Assembly: GCA_002338655.1 (NCBI GenBank)
Contig: DDIU01000015.1
Location: forward strand, 62,001 to 126,000
Origin: Flammeovirgaceae bacterium UBA1842
Lineage (GTDB): Bacteria > Bacteroidota > Bacteroidia > Cytophagales > Cyclobacteriaceae
Reading direction: 5' to 3'
Length of the DNA: 64,000 bases
Below the pieces are notes generated by a model. The model saw only the letters and a list, made by a program, of their open reading frames with translations. It was not told the origin of the DNA and searched no databases. Numbering within the stretch: position 1 is the first letter of the stretch; every line of letters starts with the position of its first letter. Positions 9,020 to 16,666 of this stretch are shown one piece after another. A program made the translations under genes and the position numbers.

Positions 9020-11152
9020 TTAATTAGCGGTTTCTTCGTTTTTCTCTGGTTTAGGGAGAAGAACTTTTCTAGAAAGTCTGAATTTACCCGTTTTCTTGTC
9101 TACTTCTACAAGCTTAACTCTCACCTTCTCACCAACTTCCATTACACCGTCCATCTTCTCAACACGCTCCCACTTAATTTCAGAAATGTGCAGAAGGCCA
9201 TCTTTACCTGGCATAAACTCAACAAAAGCACCGAAAGGCATTATCGACTTAACTACACCTTCATAAGTTTCACCCACTTCAGGCATAGCCACTATCGCTT
9301 TAACTTTAGCGACTGCAGCTTCCATTGCGTCTTTATTTACAGCAAAAATACTTACCTGACCATAATTCTCGATTTCTTCGATTACTACGGTAGCTCCAGT
9401 ATCTTTTTGTATTTGTTGGATAACTTTTCCTCCAGGTCCGATCACAGCACCAATAAGGTCTTTGTCTATTTTGATAACAAATGATCTTGGTGCAGTTGGT
9501 TTCAAATCTTCTCTTGGAACTTCCAACGTCTTTTTCATTTCATTAAGAATATGAAGACGACCTTCTTTAGCTTGCTCAAGGGCTTGCTTCATCACATCGA
9601 ATGACAAACCATCTACTTTGATATCCATTTGAGTAGCAGTGATCCCATTGGCTGTTCCGGTTACTTTAAAGTCCATATCACCAAGGTGATCTTCATCACC
9701 AAGAATATCTGATAGGATTGCAAAATTGCCTGTTTCACTATCAGATATCATACCCATAGCAATACCTGATACCGGTGTTTTAATCTGAATACCAGCGTCC
9801 ATTAGTGCTAATGAACCTGCACATACCGTGGCCATAGATGAAGAACCGTTAGATTCCAATATATCGGATACTACTCTTATAGTGTAAGGATTTTCCTCTG
9901 GAAGAACTACTTTCAATGCTCTCCAAGCCAAATTACCATGTCCAACTTCCCTTCTTGCAGGCCCCCTGTTGGGCTTTACTTCACCTGTAGAAAATCCAGG
10001 GAAGTTGTAATGCAACATGAATTTGTTGGTACCAGAGTACATTGCGCCATCGATAAGTTGCTCATCCATCTTGGTACCTAAAGTAACAGTACTTAAAGAT
10101 TGAGTTTCACCCCGTGTGAACACAGACGATCCGTGTGTGTTAGGCAAGTAATCCACCTCAGACCAAATTTGTCTGATTTCGTTTAATTTCCTTCCATCGA
10201 TACGTTTCTTCTCATTCAATACTAAATTCCTGCAAGCAGATTTTTGTATTGTCTTAAAATATTTACCAATAAGAGAAACATCAAACTCTGTATCTTCAGG
10301 AAGGCTTTCAATATAATCTTCCTTTATTTTACTAAACAATTCAGAACGGAGGTTTTTATCAGCATTTTGCTGAGCAGCTACTGCGTAGGCTTTGTCATAC
10401 AATTTGGCTTGCATATCTGCCTGTAAAGCTTCATCATTGGTTTCGTGAGAATATTCCCTTTTCTCTGTCTTACCAGCTTCTTTCTCCAACTCAATTTGGA
10501 CCTTACATTGCTCTTTGATTGCCTCGTGTCCTATTTTAATAGCCTCAAGCATATCATCTTCAGAGCATTCTTTCATTTCACCTTCCACCATAAGGATATT
10601 ATCCATACTAGCGGCAATGATCATGTCCAAATCTGAAAGTTCTTTTTGTGCTTTTGTTGGATTTACTATCCAAGTTCCGTCAACCCTTACCACTCTTACC
10701 TCTGAAATAGGGCCATTAAATGGAATGTCTGAAACGGCTAGTGCCGCTGATGCTGCCAATGCCGCAAGTGCATCTGGTAATGCGTCTTCATCACCAGAGA
10801 TGAGCGAAATGGCTATTTGTATGTCTGCGTGATAGTCGCTTGGGAACATTGGCCTGATTGCCCGATCCACTAAACGGCTAATTAATATTTCGTAATCTGA
10901 AAGTCGACTTTCTCTTTTTAAGAAACCTCCAGGAACTTTCCCTGTTGAAGCGAATTTTTCCTGATAGTCTACTGAAAGTGGTAAAAAATCTACACCTTCT
11001 TTGGCCTCTTTATTGGCCACCACTGTTGCTAGTAACATGGTATTACCCATTCTTACCACTACTGATCCATGCGCTTGTTTTGCAAGTTTACCAGTTTCAA
11101 TGGTGATGGTTCTCCCATCAGGTAGGTTAATTGTTTTGTTAATGATTTGCAT
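9020..11152 (-). CDS. pnp: Polyribonucleotide nucleotidyltransferase (PNPase)
   Basis: The ATG at 11152 (MQIINKTINLPDG) is the family-typical start; an in-frame ATG nine codons upstream would add an unusual extension. The ~710-residue protein has two RNase PH cores separated by a helical linker, then KH (DLIGAVIGPGGKVIQQIQ) and S1 (GETYEGVVKSIMPFGAFVEF) domains. It degrades RNA 3'-5' with phosphate and forms the degradosome core. The gene lies downstream of rpsO, the conserved rpsO-pnp order, with a terminator hairpin between them. Confidence 0.97.
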   Translation of the reverse strand: MQIINKTINLPDGRTITIETGKLAKQAHGSVVVRMGNTMLLATVVANKEAKEGVDFLPLSVDYQEKFASTGKVPGGFLKRESRLSDYEILISRLVDRAIRPMFPSDYHADIQIAISLISGDEDALPDALAALAASAALAVSDIPFNGPISEVRVVRVDGTWIVNPTKAQKELSDLDMIIAASMDNILMVEGEMKECSEDDMLEAIKIGHEAIKEQCKVQIELEKEAGKTEKREYSHETNDEALQADMQAKLYDKAYAVAAQQNADKNLRSELFSKIKEDYIESLPEDTEFDVSLIGKYFKTIQKSACRNLVLNEKKRIDGRKLNEIRQIWSEVDYLPNTHGSSVFTRGETQSLSTVTLGTKMDEQLIDGAMYSGTNKFMLHYNFPGFSTGEVKPNRGPARREVGHGNLAWRALKVVLPEENPYTIRVVSDILESNGSSSMATVCAGSLALMDAGIQIKTPVSGIAMGMISDSETGNFAILSDILGDEDHLGDMDFKVTGTANGITATQMDIKVDGLSFDVMKQALEQAKEGRLHILNEMKKTLEVPREDLKPTAPRSFVIKIDKDLIGAVIGPGGKVIQQIQKDTGATVVIEEIENYGQVSIFAVNKDAMEAAVAKVKAIVAMPEVGETYEGVVKSIMPFGAFVEFMPGKDGLLHISEIKWERVEKMDGVMEVGEKVRVKLVEVDKKTGKFRLSRKVLLPKPEKNEETAN

Positions 11153-11215
11153 ATATTGTTTGTCTGTTATAAAATACATCGTTGAGGTTTAATCAAAGAC
11201 ATTTGCATTAAACCG

Positions 11216-11246
11216 AAAAAAGGAACCCTTAAGGTTCCCTTTTTTT
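11216..11246 (-). terminator. Terminator between rpsO and pnp
   Basis: GGAACC and GGTTCC arms, extended by flanking A and T runs, form a hairpin overlapping the end of rpsO. On the minus strand the stem is followed by T residues. It probably separates or attenuates transcription into pnp, as in other rpsO-pnp loci. Confidence 0.75.
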
Positions 11247-11520
11247 ACTTTCTCAATTTCAATTCAGCTAGTATTGATCGATATCTTTCGATATCGGTCT
11301 TGTGAAGGAAATTTAATAGTTTTCTTCTCTTACCCACTAATTTCAAAAGACCTTGTTGTGTGGAATAGTCTTTCTTGTTTTTCTTCATGTGCTCTGTTAG
11401 ATGCAATATGCGGTGGGTAAAAAGAGCTATCTGAGATTCAGGTGACCCTGTATCTGTTTTAGACTTTAACCGACCATGATTTGCAAAAAGCTCTTCTTTT
11501 TTCTCTTTAAGTAAATACAT
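11245..11520 (-). CDS. rpsO: 30S ribosomal protein S15
   Basis: The ATG at 11520 gives a 91-residue protein, the usual S15 size; an ATG three codons upstream is also present. Family residues are clear: TGSPESQIALFTHRILHLTEHMKKN in the middle and the basic GLLKLVGKRRKLLNFLHKTDIERYRSI segment that binds 16S rRNA. It is part of the small ribosomal subunit central domain. Confidence 0.96.
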   Translation of the reverse strand: MYLLKEKKEELFANHGRLKSKTDTGSPESQIALFTHRILHLTEHMKKNKKDYSTQQGLLKLVGKRRKLLNFLHKTDIERYRSILAELKLRK

Positions 11521-11591
11521 GCTTAGCAAAAAGTTAAAATGTTCTATAAAAATTAAGCTGCAAAAGTACCTATCTGTAAGTAAACTAACAA

Positions 11592-13412
11592 CTATTGCTG
11601 CTGATTTTCTTTTTTACCCTTCCTAAATTTTTTGAACCAGATCTTTATTTTATCAATCATTACGTTGTAAAAATCAGCTTCAAATAACCGCACATCATTT
11701 CTGGCTTGCCTTAAAAAGAATAGCCCTATTGGAAATAGTATCAAGTTGGCCGACCATATTCCCCATAATGGTGTAATAAATTCCTGTTTGGACCATTTTT
11801 CACCTGTCATGGTGATTACATAAAATATGATGAAGAATGTAATCGACAATAGTACAGGGATACCTAACCCACCTTTCTTTATTATGGCACCTAGAGGGGC
11901 TCCTATTAGGAACATAATTATACAGGCTAAAGAATTGGCCAGAATCTTATGATATTGAATGTCGAAAATAGCTCTTTCATAGCGCATCCTTTCAACTGAA
12001 GTGTTATGGGCCTGTATTTTACTTTTAACCTGGCGGACATTGTTCAAAGAACTTTCAATGGCTCTTTCGACTCTTGAGCTATCATTTTGGAGATATGCGA
12101 TGATTTCGAAATGATTTAAGGTGTCATATATTTGATCTGGTTTTTTAGGTTTGACAACTTTCGGGCGATTAACTGGTTTTGGCCTGTTTTTAAGGGTGTT
12201 TTTACCATCCGCCTTTACTAATAACTTATCACTTTTTAGTATTTTCTTGTTACTGGGTTTCTTGTTATTGGGCTTCTTGTTATTGGGCTTTTTTTTATCG
12301 TTTACCTTAAATGGTTCTTTCTTGTTTTGAACCGGTTTCTCTACTATTTCAACAGGTTTAATGGAATCTGGTTCTGCATTAAGTGCCTTTTTCTTTTCCA
12401 TTTCCTCCTCGGCCAATCGTCTTTTTTTCTCTTGTTTTATTCTATCCAGTGAATCTTCCAAAATTTTATGGGCTATCAAATAGTCCGGTACAGTTAAGCT
12501 ATCATTTTTTAGATGGTAATAAAATGCATTATATGGCTCATTAAATATTTTGACCTTGGCATCCAGTATATCTGAATTCACGGAATCGACATCTTTGGTT
12601 AGTTGACCTAAATTCCGCATGATCCGATTTCCCTGAAACAGGCTTTTATCTGTTCTGCCCAAACCGAATGAAGATAAATCAAGTATATATTCACTTCTTG
12701 AAAAACTGCTTCTGGCCATAGTTTCATTGGCTCTTCTATTCTTCCCACTTTCCGCATAATCTTCAAAATAGAAATTACCGTCATACAATTCCAGCTTCAA
12801 ATAGCGATCATTATTAATGGTGTACATCGCACCTGAATCGGCCATTGTTATTTTTTTGTTGCCGCTGCTTCCCCGATGGTCATAGATAATAATGTCTTCA
12901 ATGGACTTGCCATCTTTTCCCTTCTTGTTGACTTTAATACTGAAATCCGGTATACCATTATAAAAAGCCCCTTCCTTTAAATCCAGTGCTGGCTTCTTTT
13001 GCTTGATGTCGTATAGCAGGCTATAGGCCTCCAATGCTGCTTTGGGTACAAAATAATTGTTGGAATAGAAGGCCAATACCGTGAGACCCAACACAAATAT
13101 AAATATTGGAAACATAGCGCGGAGCAAAGAAATACCCGCACTTTTTATGGCGGTAAGCTCGAAGTGCTCCCCCAGATTGCCAAAAGTCATGAGTGAAGAA
13201 AGTAACACTGCCAATGGAATGGCAATGGGAGTCATAAATACCGCAAAGTAAAAAAGTAATTGGGCTAAGACATCAAAACCCAAATCCTTTCCGACAATAT
13301 CATCGAAGTACTTCAACATGTGTTGTGTCAGTAATATGAACACAACCACCACAAAAGTCAGGACAAATGGCCCAAGAAAGGATGAAAGTATTAGTTTATC
13401 TATTTTCTTCAT
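11592..13412 (-). CDS. LptF/LptG family permease with Lys-rich insertion
   Basis: A 606-residue YjgP/YjgQ-family membrane protein: membrane segments at ~10-30, 55-85 and 95-115, a large periplasmic jelly-roll part, and three more segments near 495-580. It would be part of the ABC transporter that draws lipopolysaccharide from the inner membrane. Between the periplasmic halves (around residues 320-420) lies a low-complexity, highly charged insertion with repeated KKPNNKKPNNKKPSNKK-like units. This makes the protein much longer than the ~360 residues of enterobacterial LptF/G. Long forms occur in Bacteroidota, but this repeat tract looks locally expanded. Confidence 0.88.
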   Translation of the reverse strand: MKKIDKLILSSFLGPFVLTFVVVVFILLTQHMLKYFDDIVGKDLGFDVLAQLLFYFAVFMTPIAIPLAVLLSSLMTFGNLGEHFELTAIKSAGISLLRAMFPIFIFVLGLTVLAFYSNNYFVPKAALEAYSLLYDIKQKKPALDLKEGAFYNGIPDFSIKVNKKGKDGKSIEDIIIYDHRGSSGNKKITMADSGAMYTINNDRYLKLELYDGNFYFEDYAESGKNRRANETMARSSFSRSEYILDLSSFGLGRTDKSLFQGNRIMRNLGQLTKDVDSVNSDILDAKVKIFNEPYNAFYYHLKNDSLTVPDYLIAHKILEDSLDRIKQEKKRRLAEEEMEKKKALNAEPDSIKPVEIVEKPVQNKKEPFKVNDKKKPNNKKPNNKKPSNKKILKSDKLLVKADGKNTLKNRPKPVNRPKVVKPKKPDQIYDTLNHFEIIAYLQNDSSRVERAIESSLNNVRQVKSKIQAHNTSVERMRYERAIFDIQYHKILANSLACIIMFLIGAPLGAIIKKGGLGIPVLLSITFFIIFYVITMTGEKWSKQEFITPLWGIWSANLILFPIGLFFLRQARNDVRLFEADFYNVMIDKIKIWFKKFRKGKKENQQQ

Positions 13413-13466
13413 TGGTGGTCTTCAGAGCAAAAAGAAGTCCAAAATTAAATAAAGAAGAACAGAATG

Positions 13467-13862
13467 CTAACCTCCAACGGTTTCTTTTAAATTGTCGATT
13501 AAACCTTGCCACAAATCATACAGCTCATCTACATCTTCCATTTCAGAATAGTCGGTGATTTTGATGAATACAGATTGCGTGAGATCGTTAAGCTCAAGTC
13601 TTATTTCAAAATGAGCGGGGTCTTCCTCGTCTTCCGGGGTTTCCGGTATAAATTCAAATTTCACATAATGATTCGTTCGATGTGAAACCATCTTGGCCTT
13701 GTGGTCTTCATCATCCCAGATAAAATTAAAAACCTTATCCTCATCAATCATAACATCATCGGCAAACCATTGGGCCAAACCACTCGGTGTAAATAGGTAT
13801 GGATATAACATAGGTTTTGATGCGTTGATTTCAAAATCACCTGTAAATAGAAACTTGCTCAT
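13467..13862 (-). CDS. START-like (SRPBCC/AHSA1-type) domain protein
   Basis: A 131-residue single-domain protein. The opening KFLFTGDFEINASKPMLYPYL, then TPSGLAQWFADDV, a beta-sheet core and a long C-terminal helix (LYDLWQGLIDNLKETVGG) fit the small SRPBCC/AHSA1 hydrophobic-ligand fold widespread in Bacteroidota. The ligand is unknown. It lies upstream of the LptF/G gene on the same strand, 54 bases away, and is the last core gene before the tRNA locus. Confidence 0.8.
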   Translation of the reverse strand: MSKFLFTGDFEINASKPMLYPYLFTPSGLAQWFADDVMIDEDKVFNFIWDDEDHKAKMVSHRTNHYVKFEFIPETPEDEEDPAHFEIRLELNDLTQSVFIKITDYSEMEDVDELYDLWQGLIDNLKETVGG

Positions 13863-14002
13863 ATTGAGATCTTTAGTTGATTTTAAGATATACCATTTTT
13901 ATGAGAGTGTCAACATAAATAAAAATTAAAAAGGCTTTGGTATATAAATATCAAACGTTGTAAGTTTGCGCTTCGTTTTAGACGGATTAATTACAACAAG
14001 CT

Positions 14003-14117
14003 GAGTTAAATGTAACTCATCAAAAGGTATTGCTTATATGGTCCCGATAGCTATCGGGAAGAGCGCAGGATTCATATCCGCCAAATGGCGGACGGGGGTT
14101 CATTCCCCCACTAAGAA
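14003..14117 (+). pseudogene. Decayed tRNA-Met-like copy carrying two palindromes
   Basis: The leader (GAGTTAAATG... to TTATATGG) matches the leader of the next copy at 14126. The copy keeps AGAGCGCAGGATTCAT (anticodon-stem region with CAT) and a T-arm-like GGGGGTTCATTCCCCC. The acceptor and D-arm are replaced by the perfect 16-base palindrome CCCGATAGCTATCGGG (14043-14058), and a second palindrome TCCGCCAAATGGCGGA sits between anticodon and T-arm. No acceptor stem can form, so it is not a working tRNA. I think both palindromes belong to repeat families common in Bacteroidota, but that needs a genome count. Confidence 0.6.
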
Positions 14118-14125
14118 AAAATTGA

Positions 14126-14250
14126 GAGTTAAATGAAACTCTAAAGGTTTATTGTTTATATGGCGAGGTAGCTCAGATGGTTAGAGCGCAGGATTCATAA
14201 CCCTAAGCGATTGAGCCACAACCTTTTGTAAATCAAAGGGTTATGATGAG
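14126..14250 (+). pseudogene. Truncated tRNA-Met(CAU), intronless 5' part (candidate att remnant)
   Basis: From 14162 the sequence matches the complete tRNA-Met at 14326 through acceptor 5' strand, D-arm and anticodon loop and runs on into AACCCT, the first bases of the 3' exon, with no intron. It diverges after 14204. TCATAACCCT (14195-14204) is repeated inverted at 14237-14246, and two AGTACAAC direct repeats 11 bases apart follow at 14263 and 14274. This arrangement resembles the half-site left by a tyrosine-recombinase element that used the anticodon arm of a tRNA-Met, but no integrase gene is present in the window. Confidence 0.6.
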
Positions 14251-14325
14251 AGAAAGAATTTTAGTACAACATAAGTACAACAACAATATTTGGTAAACGA
14301 CTGAATATCAATATTTTGAAAAAAT

Positions 14326-14666
14326 GGCGGGGTAGCTCAGATGGTTAGAGCGCAGGATTCATAATTGGCTAAAAAAGCCGGTTGTGCCCCCAGACAGAAA
14401 TGTCTGGATGGAATAGGGTTAATTCATGGAAACCTAAATTCTGATAAAAAAATCAGGATATGGCAATCATGAGCCAAGCTTCGGAAGCGTCCGAGGAAGG
14501 TGCAGAGACTAGTTGGTGTGGTACGATCTTACCACATAATACAACATTAACGCCCTACACCTGACTCTCAATATTTATTGAGAAAGGTGGTGATATAGTC
14601 CACGCATTAGTGAAAGCTAGTGATAAGTGAACCCTGAGGTCGGCAGTTCGATTCTGCTCCCCGCTA
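14326..14666 (+). tRNA. tRNA-Met(CAU), elongator type, interrupted by a group I intron
   Basis: Exon 1 is 14326-14362, exon 2 is 14630-14666. The spliced 74-nt tRNA has acceptor GGCGGGG/CCCCGCT with a G-U end pair, D stem GCTC/GAGC, anticodon stem CAGGA/CCCTG (one A-C mismatch next to the loop), loop TTCATAA, variable AGGTC and T stem GGCAG/CTGCT. CCA is not encoded. The GTAGCTCAGATGGTTAGAGC D-arm is of elongator Met type. The intron lies after the last anticodon base, between positions 36 and 37. A terminator follows directly. Confidence 0.92.
14363..14629 (+). ncRNA. Self-splicing group I intron in tRNA-Met
   Basis: The 267-nt insert follows group I rules: exon 1 ends in T (CAT) and the intron ends in G. 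P1 is a perfect stem: intron start AATTGGCT pairs with AGCCGGTT across an AAAA loop, and the next GTG pairs with the anticodon CAT, giving the diagnostic U-G pair at the 5' splice site. P2 is CCAGACA-GAAA-TGTCTGG. The catalytic core is recognisable in GGCAATCATGAGCCAAGC (14462-14479), GGTGCAGAGACTA (14499-14511, P7 5' strand) and ATATAGTCC (14593-14601, P7 3' strand). It has no ORF. The core resembles cyanobacterial tRNA introns. Confidence 0.92.
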
Positions 14667-14667
14667 C

Positions 14668-14700
14668 AAAAAAATCCCGGTCTCGGCCGGGATTTTTTTA
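14668..14700 (+). terminator. Terminator after tRNA-Met
   Basis: AATCCCGG and its complement with a TCTCGG loop form an 8-bp GC-rich hairpin between A-rich and T-rich flanks, two bases after the tRNA. Its A/T symmetry lets it act in both directions, so it may also end the minus-strand island genes. Confidence 0.85.
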
Positions 14701-14721
14701 TTCTAGCCACTGTTCAATGGC

Positions 14722-15651
14722 TTATTTTACTCGCAAACCATGTTGCGTAGGTAAAATCTCATCATATCTACAAACAACTTGACTTCCAAATGCTTTGAAT
14801 TGATACGGAACTTTGGTTTCAGGTGGATTTGCAAGGAAAAAAATGTAAGCATTTTTTTTGCTTTCCTCATAACTGTTCAGTTTCTCATTTTTAACAATTT
14901 CTAATTGACTTAGAATTCTTTTTTTATTGTGGATCGTTAGTTCTTCAATCAATACGGAATAGTAATTGTTTGCTCTACTTTCTACCCATTCATCGAATTC
15001 AAAGAGCTTGACCTCCAGGCTTGAAACAGTTTCAATTACACTTTCCTTTGAAAGATTTACGCGGCCAAAATATATCTTTCTACCATTATATTGGTTTTCG
15101 TTTCTTCCTTTTATCCTTTTAAAGGCAAATCTATATTCTGTCTGCAAATTTAAAAGTTGCAGAGGAGCATCGCGATTGAATGGACTGTTGAGATAAAAAT
15201 CGACTATCTGACCTATAGCAGTGACTGTACGATTTCCTTTAATGAGATTGGTTGATTCAGAAGATTGACTCCCTTTTCTAGGTTGATAGCTATCTTCATT
15301 CATTGAGTCTTCTGGGAGCTCACTTTCAACTTTAAATGTATTTTTAGTGGGAACAACCAATTTAGACGGATAGGGATAAGGAATTATCCCGTTTTTACCA
15401 ATATTCCCACTCCTGGCTTTCTTCAATAGGATAGTATATTGATTAAAGCTGCATATTTGAGCATGTTCAACGCCCTTTGCAGTTTTGAAGTAAGGTCGTG
15501 TTTTATTGTGCTTTTTATAAGAGCAGGGAAAGAGTTGAATTCTGCATTGTTCATCAATACATTCGTAATTTTCACTATCAACAGAAGTGAGGTTTTTTAA
15601 TTCTTCAGCCTCAATTTCTTCACCTGTAATTTTATCTCTGGCAATATTCAT
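14722..15651 (-). CDS. CoiA-like zinc-ribbon protein, function unknown
   Basis: A 309-residue protein. The opening (ARDKITGEEIEAEEL, then YECIDEQCRIQLFPCSYKKHNKTRPYFKT and HAQICSF) has paired cysteines and histidines like the N-terminal zinc-binding region of competence CoiA-type proteins, where a nuclease domain usually follows. I do not see clear nuclease residues in the remaining mixed alpha/beta part. It is the last gene of the minus-strand block ending next to the tRNA-Met terminator, so it marks the edge of the island. Confidence 0.5.
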   Translation of the reverse strand: MNIARDKITGEEIEAEELKNLTSVDSENYECIDEQCRIQLFPCSYKKHNKTRPYFKTAKGVEHAQICSFNQYTILLKKARSGNIGKNGIIPYPYPSKLVVPTKNTFKVESELPEDSMNEDSYQPRKGSQSSESTNLIKGNRTVTAIGQIVDFYLNSPFNRDAPLQLLNLQTEYRFAFKRIKGRNENQYNGRKIYFGRVNLSKESVIETVSSLEVKLFEFDEWVESRANNYYSVLIEELTIHNKKRILSQLEIVKNEKLNSYEESKKNAYIFFLANPPETKVPYQFKAFGSQVVCRYDEILPTQHGLRVK

Positions 15652-15686
15652 ACTGAAAAATCGAAACAGCTTTTGTTAAATCAAAA

Positions 15687-16358
15687 CTATTTCCTGCCAA
15701 ATAATGCTTTCCATAATCCCTTCTTCCGCTCCAACACCACACTGTAGAGGCTATCTCCCTGGGTATTGGGATTATCAAACCTGATCTCAGCCACAGCCTG
15801 TTTTCTTCTAAAAATATTGAAAGGTGGCTTACCTGGCCGTTTATAATAGTGAAAAACTTCAAAATTGTGGACGACTTTGTACTCAGCAAATAAGGTATCC
15901 AATGAGGGTACGTAGAGTCCTTTGAATTTGAGATCAGGATTATTAAGGGTAAACTTTTTTGCTGATATGGGCTGTAAAGCTTTGGTTGGCTCTAGCAAGT
16001 AAACGGTGTCCACTGAACCGGTTTGAAAGGTGCCACTGGTGGATGAGCGAACCGATGAATAGCTGATGAGATTTCTTTTAAGATTACCAACTTCCTTTCT
16101 AATTGTTTCTTTCAGATTAGACTCCAGAACGAGTTTAGCATTGGCCGCATCAATCTCGGCAATCTCAGCACGAATTCTGTTCTTACCTGCATCATCACGC
16201 CAGATTTCAACCTCACGTTGTTTGAGCTGATAGATTTCCTGGTAATCATCGGTCTTCTGTTTTTCCTTTCTAAGCAATAAGAAAAGTGCCACGATCACGA
16301 CTGCCTGGACTATCCAGTAATACTTTCTGATGAAGTTGAAAATGGTGAGGATTGTCAT
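15687..16358 (-). CDS. Phage-type membrane/coiled-coil protein (spanin-like layout)
   Basis: A 223-residue protein with one membrane segment (residues ~12-28, YYWIVQAVVIVALFLLL), a heptad-rich helical stretch (~30-105, many E, K and A), then a beta-rich C-terminal part. The N-in, single-span plus coiled-coil layout is like the inner-membrane spanins and DUF6549-type proteins of Bacteroidota phages. It lies two bases downstream of another small membrane protein. The family is not certain; lysis is an inference from layout. Confidence 0.5.
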   Translation of the reverse strand: MTILTIFNFIRKYYWIVQAVVIVALFLLLRKEKQKTDDYQEIYQLKQREVEIWRDDAGKNRIRAEIAEIDAANAKLVLESNLKETIRKEVGNLKRNLISYSSVRSSTSGTFQTGSVDTVYLLEPTKALQPISAKKFTLNNPDLKFKGLYVPSLDTLFAEYKVVHNFEVFHYYKRPGKPPFNIFRRKQAVAEIRFDNPNTQGDSLYSVVLERKKGLWKALFGRK

Positions 16359-16360
16359 GG

Positions 16361-16666
16361 TTAGTTTCCTTTATCGGTTGCCATCCTATCCTCCTTGTCC
16401 TTTAGCTCCAGCTTGATCTCGTAGAGTAGCCGGGTCATATCGGCATTGGTGCGGGTCAACTGCTGAAAAAGCTTTTCCTGGGTCATCTTGAGTTCCATAC
16501 TGTTTTGTTTCTGAGTATCCACATCATACTCCAGGCGTGCCAGCCTGACGTTCACATTTACCCACATGGTGATGATTACGATCAGCAAACTGACCGAGCT
16601 AAAAATCAAATGCCCCATATTCAGGGTCGTGTTTAATCGTATGATAGCATTATGCTCCTTCTCCAT
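16361..16666 (-). CDS. Small membrane protein with C-terminal coiled coil
   Basis: The ATG at 16666 (MEKEHNAIIRL) gives 101 residues and a 17-base overlap with the upstream ATPase gene; the longer frame from 16759 lies inside that gene and is unlikely. One membrane segment (~17-36, LIFSSVSLLIVIITMWVNV) is followed by a continuous charged helix. Such proteins are common near phage lysis genes. No homologous family is recognised. Confidence 0.6.
   Translation of the reverse strand: MEKEHNAIIRLNTTLNMGHLIFSSVSLLIVIITMWVNVNVRLARLEYDVDTQKQNSMELKMTQEKLFQQLTRTNADMTRLLYEIKLELKDKEDRMATDKGN

Noticed and set aside
9020..11152. Plus-strand frames within pnp, lptF/G and czcA
   Set aside because: Long antisense frames here are shadows of strongly conserved genes and lack any family resemblance.
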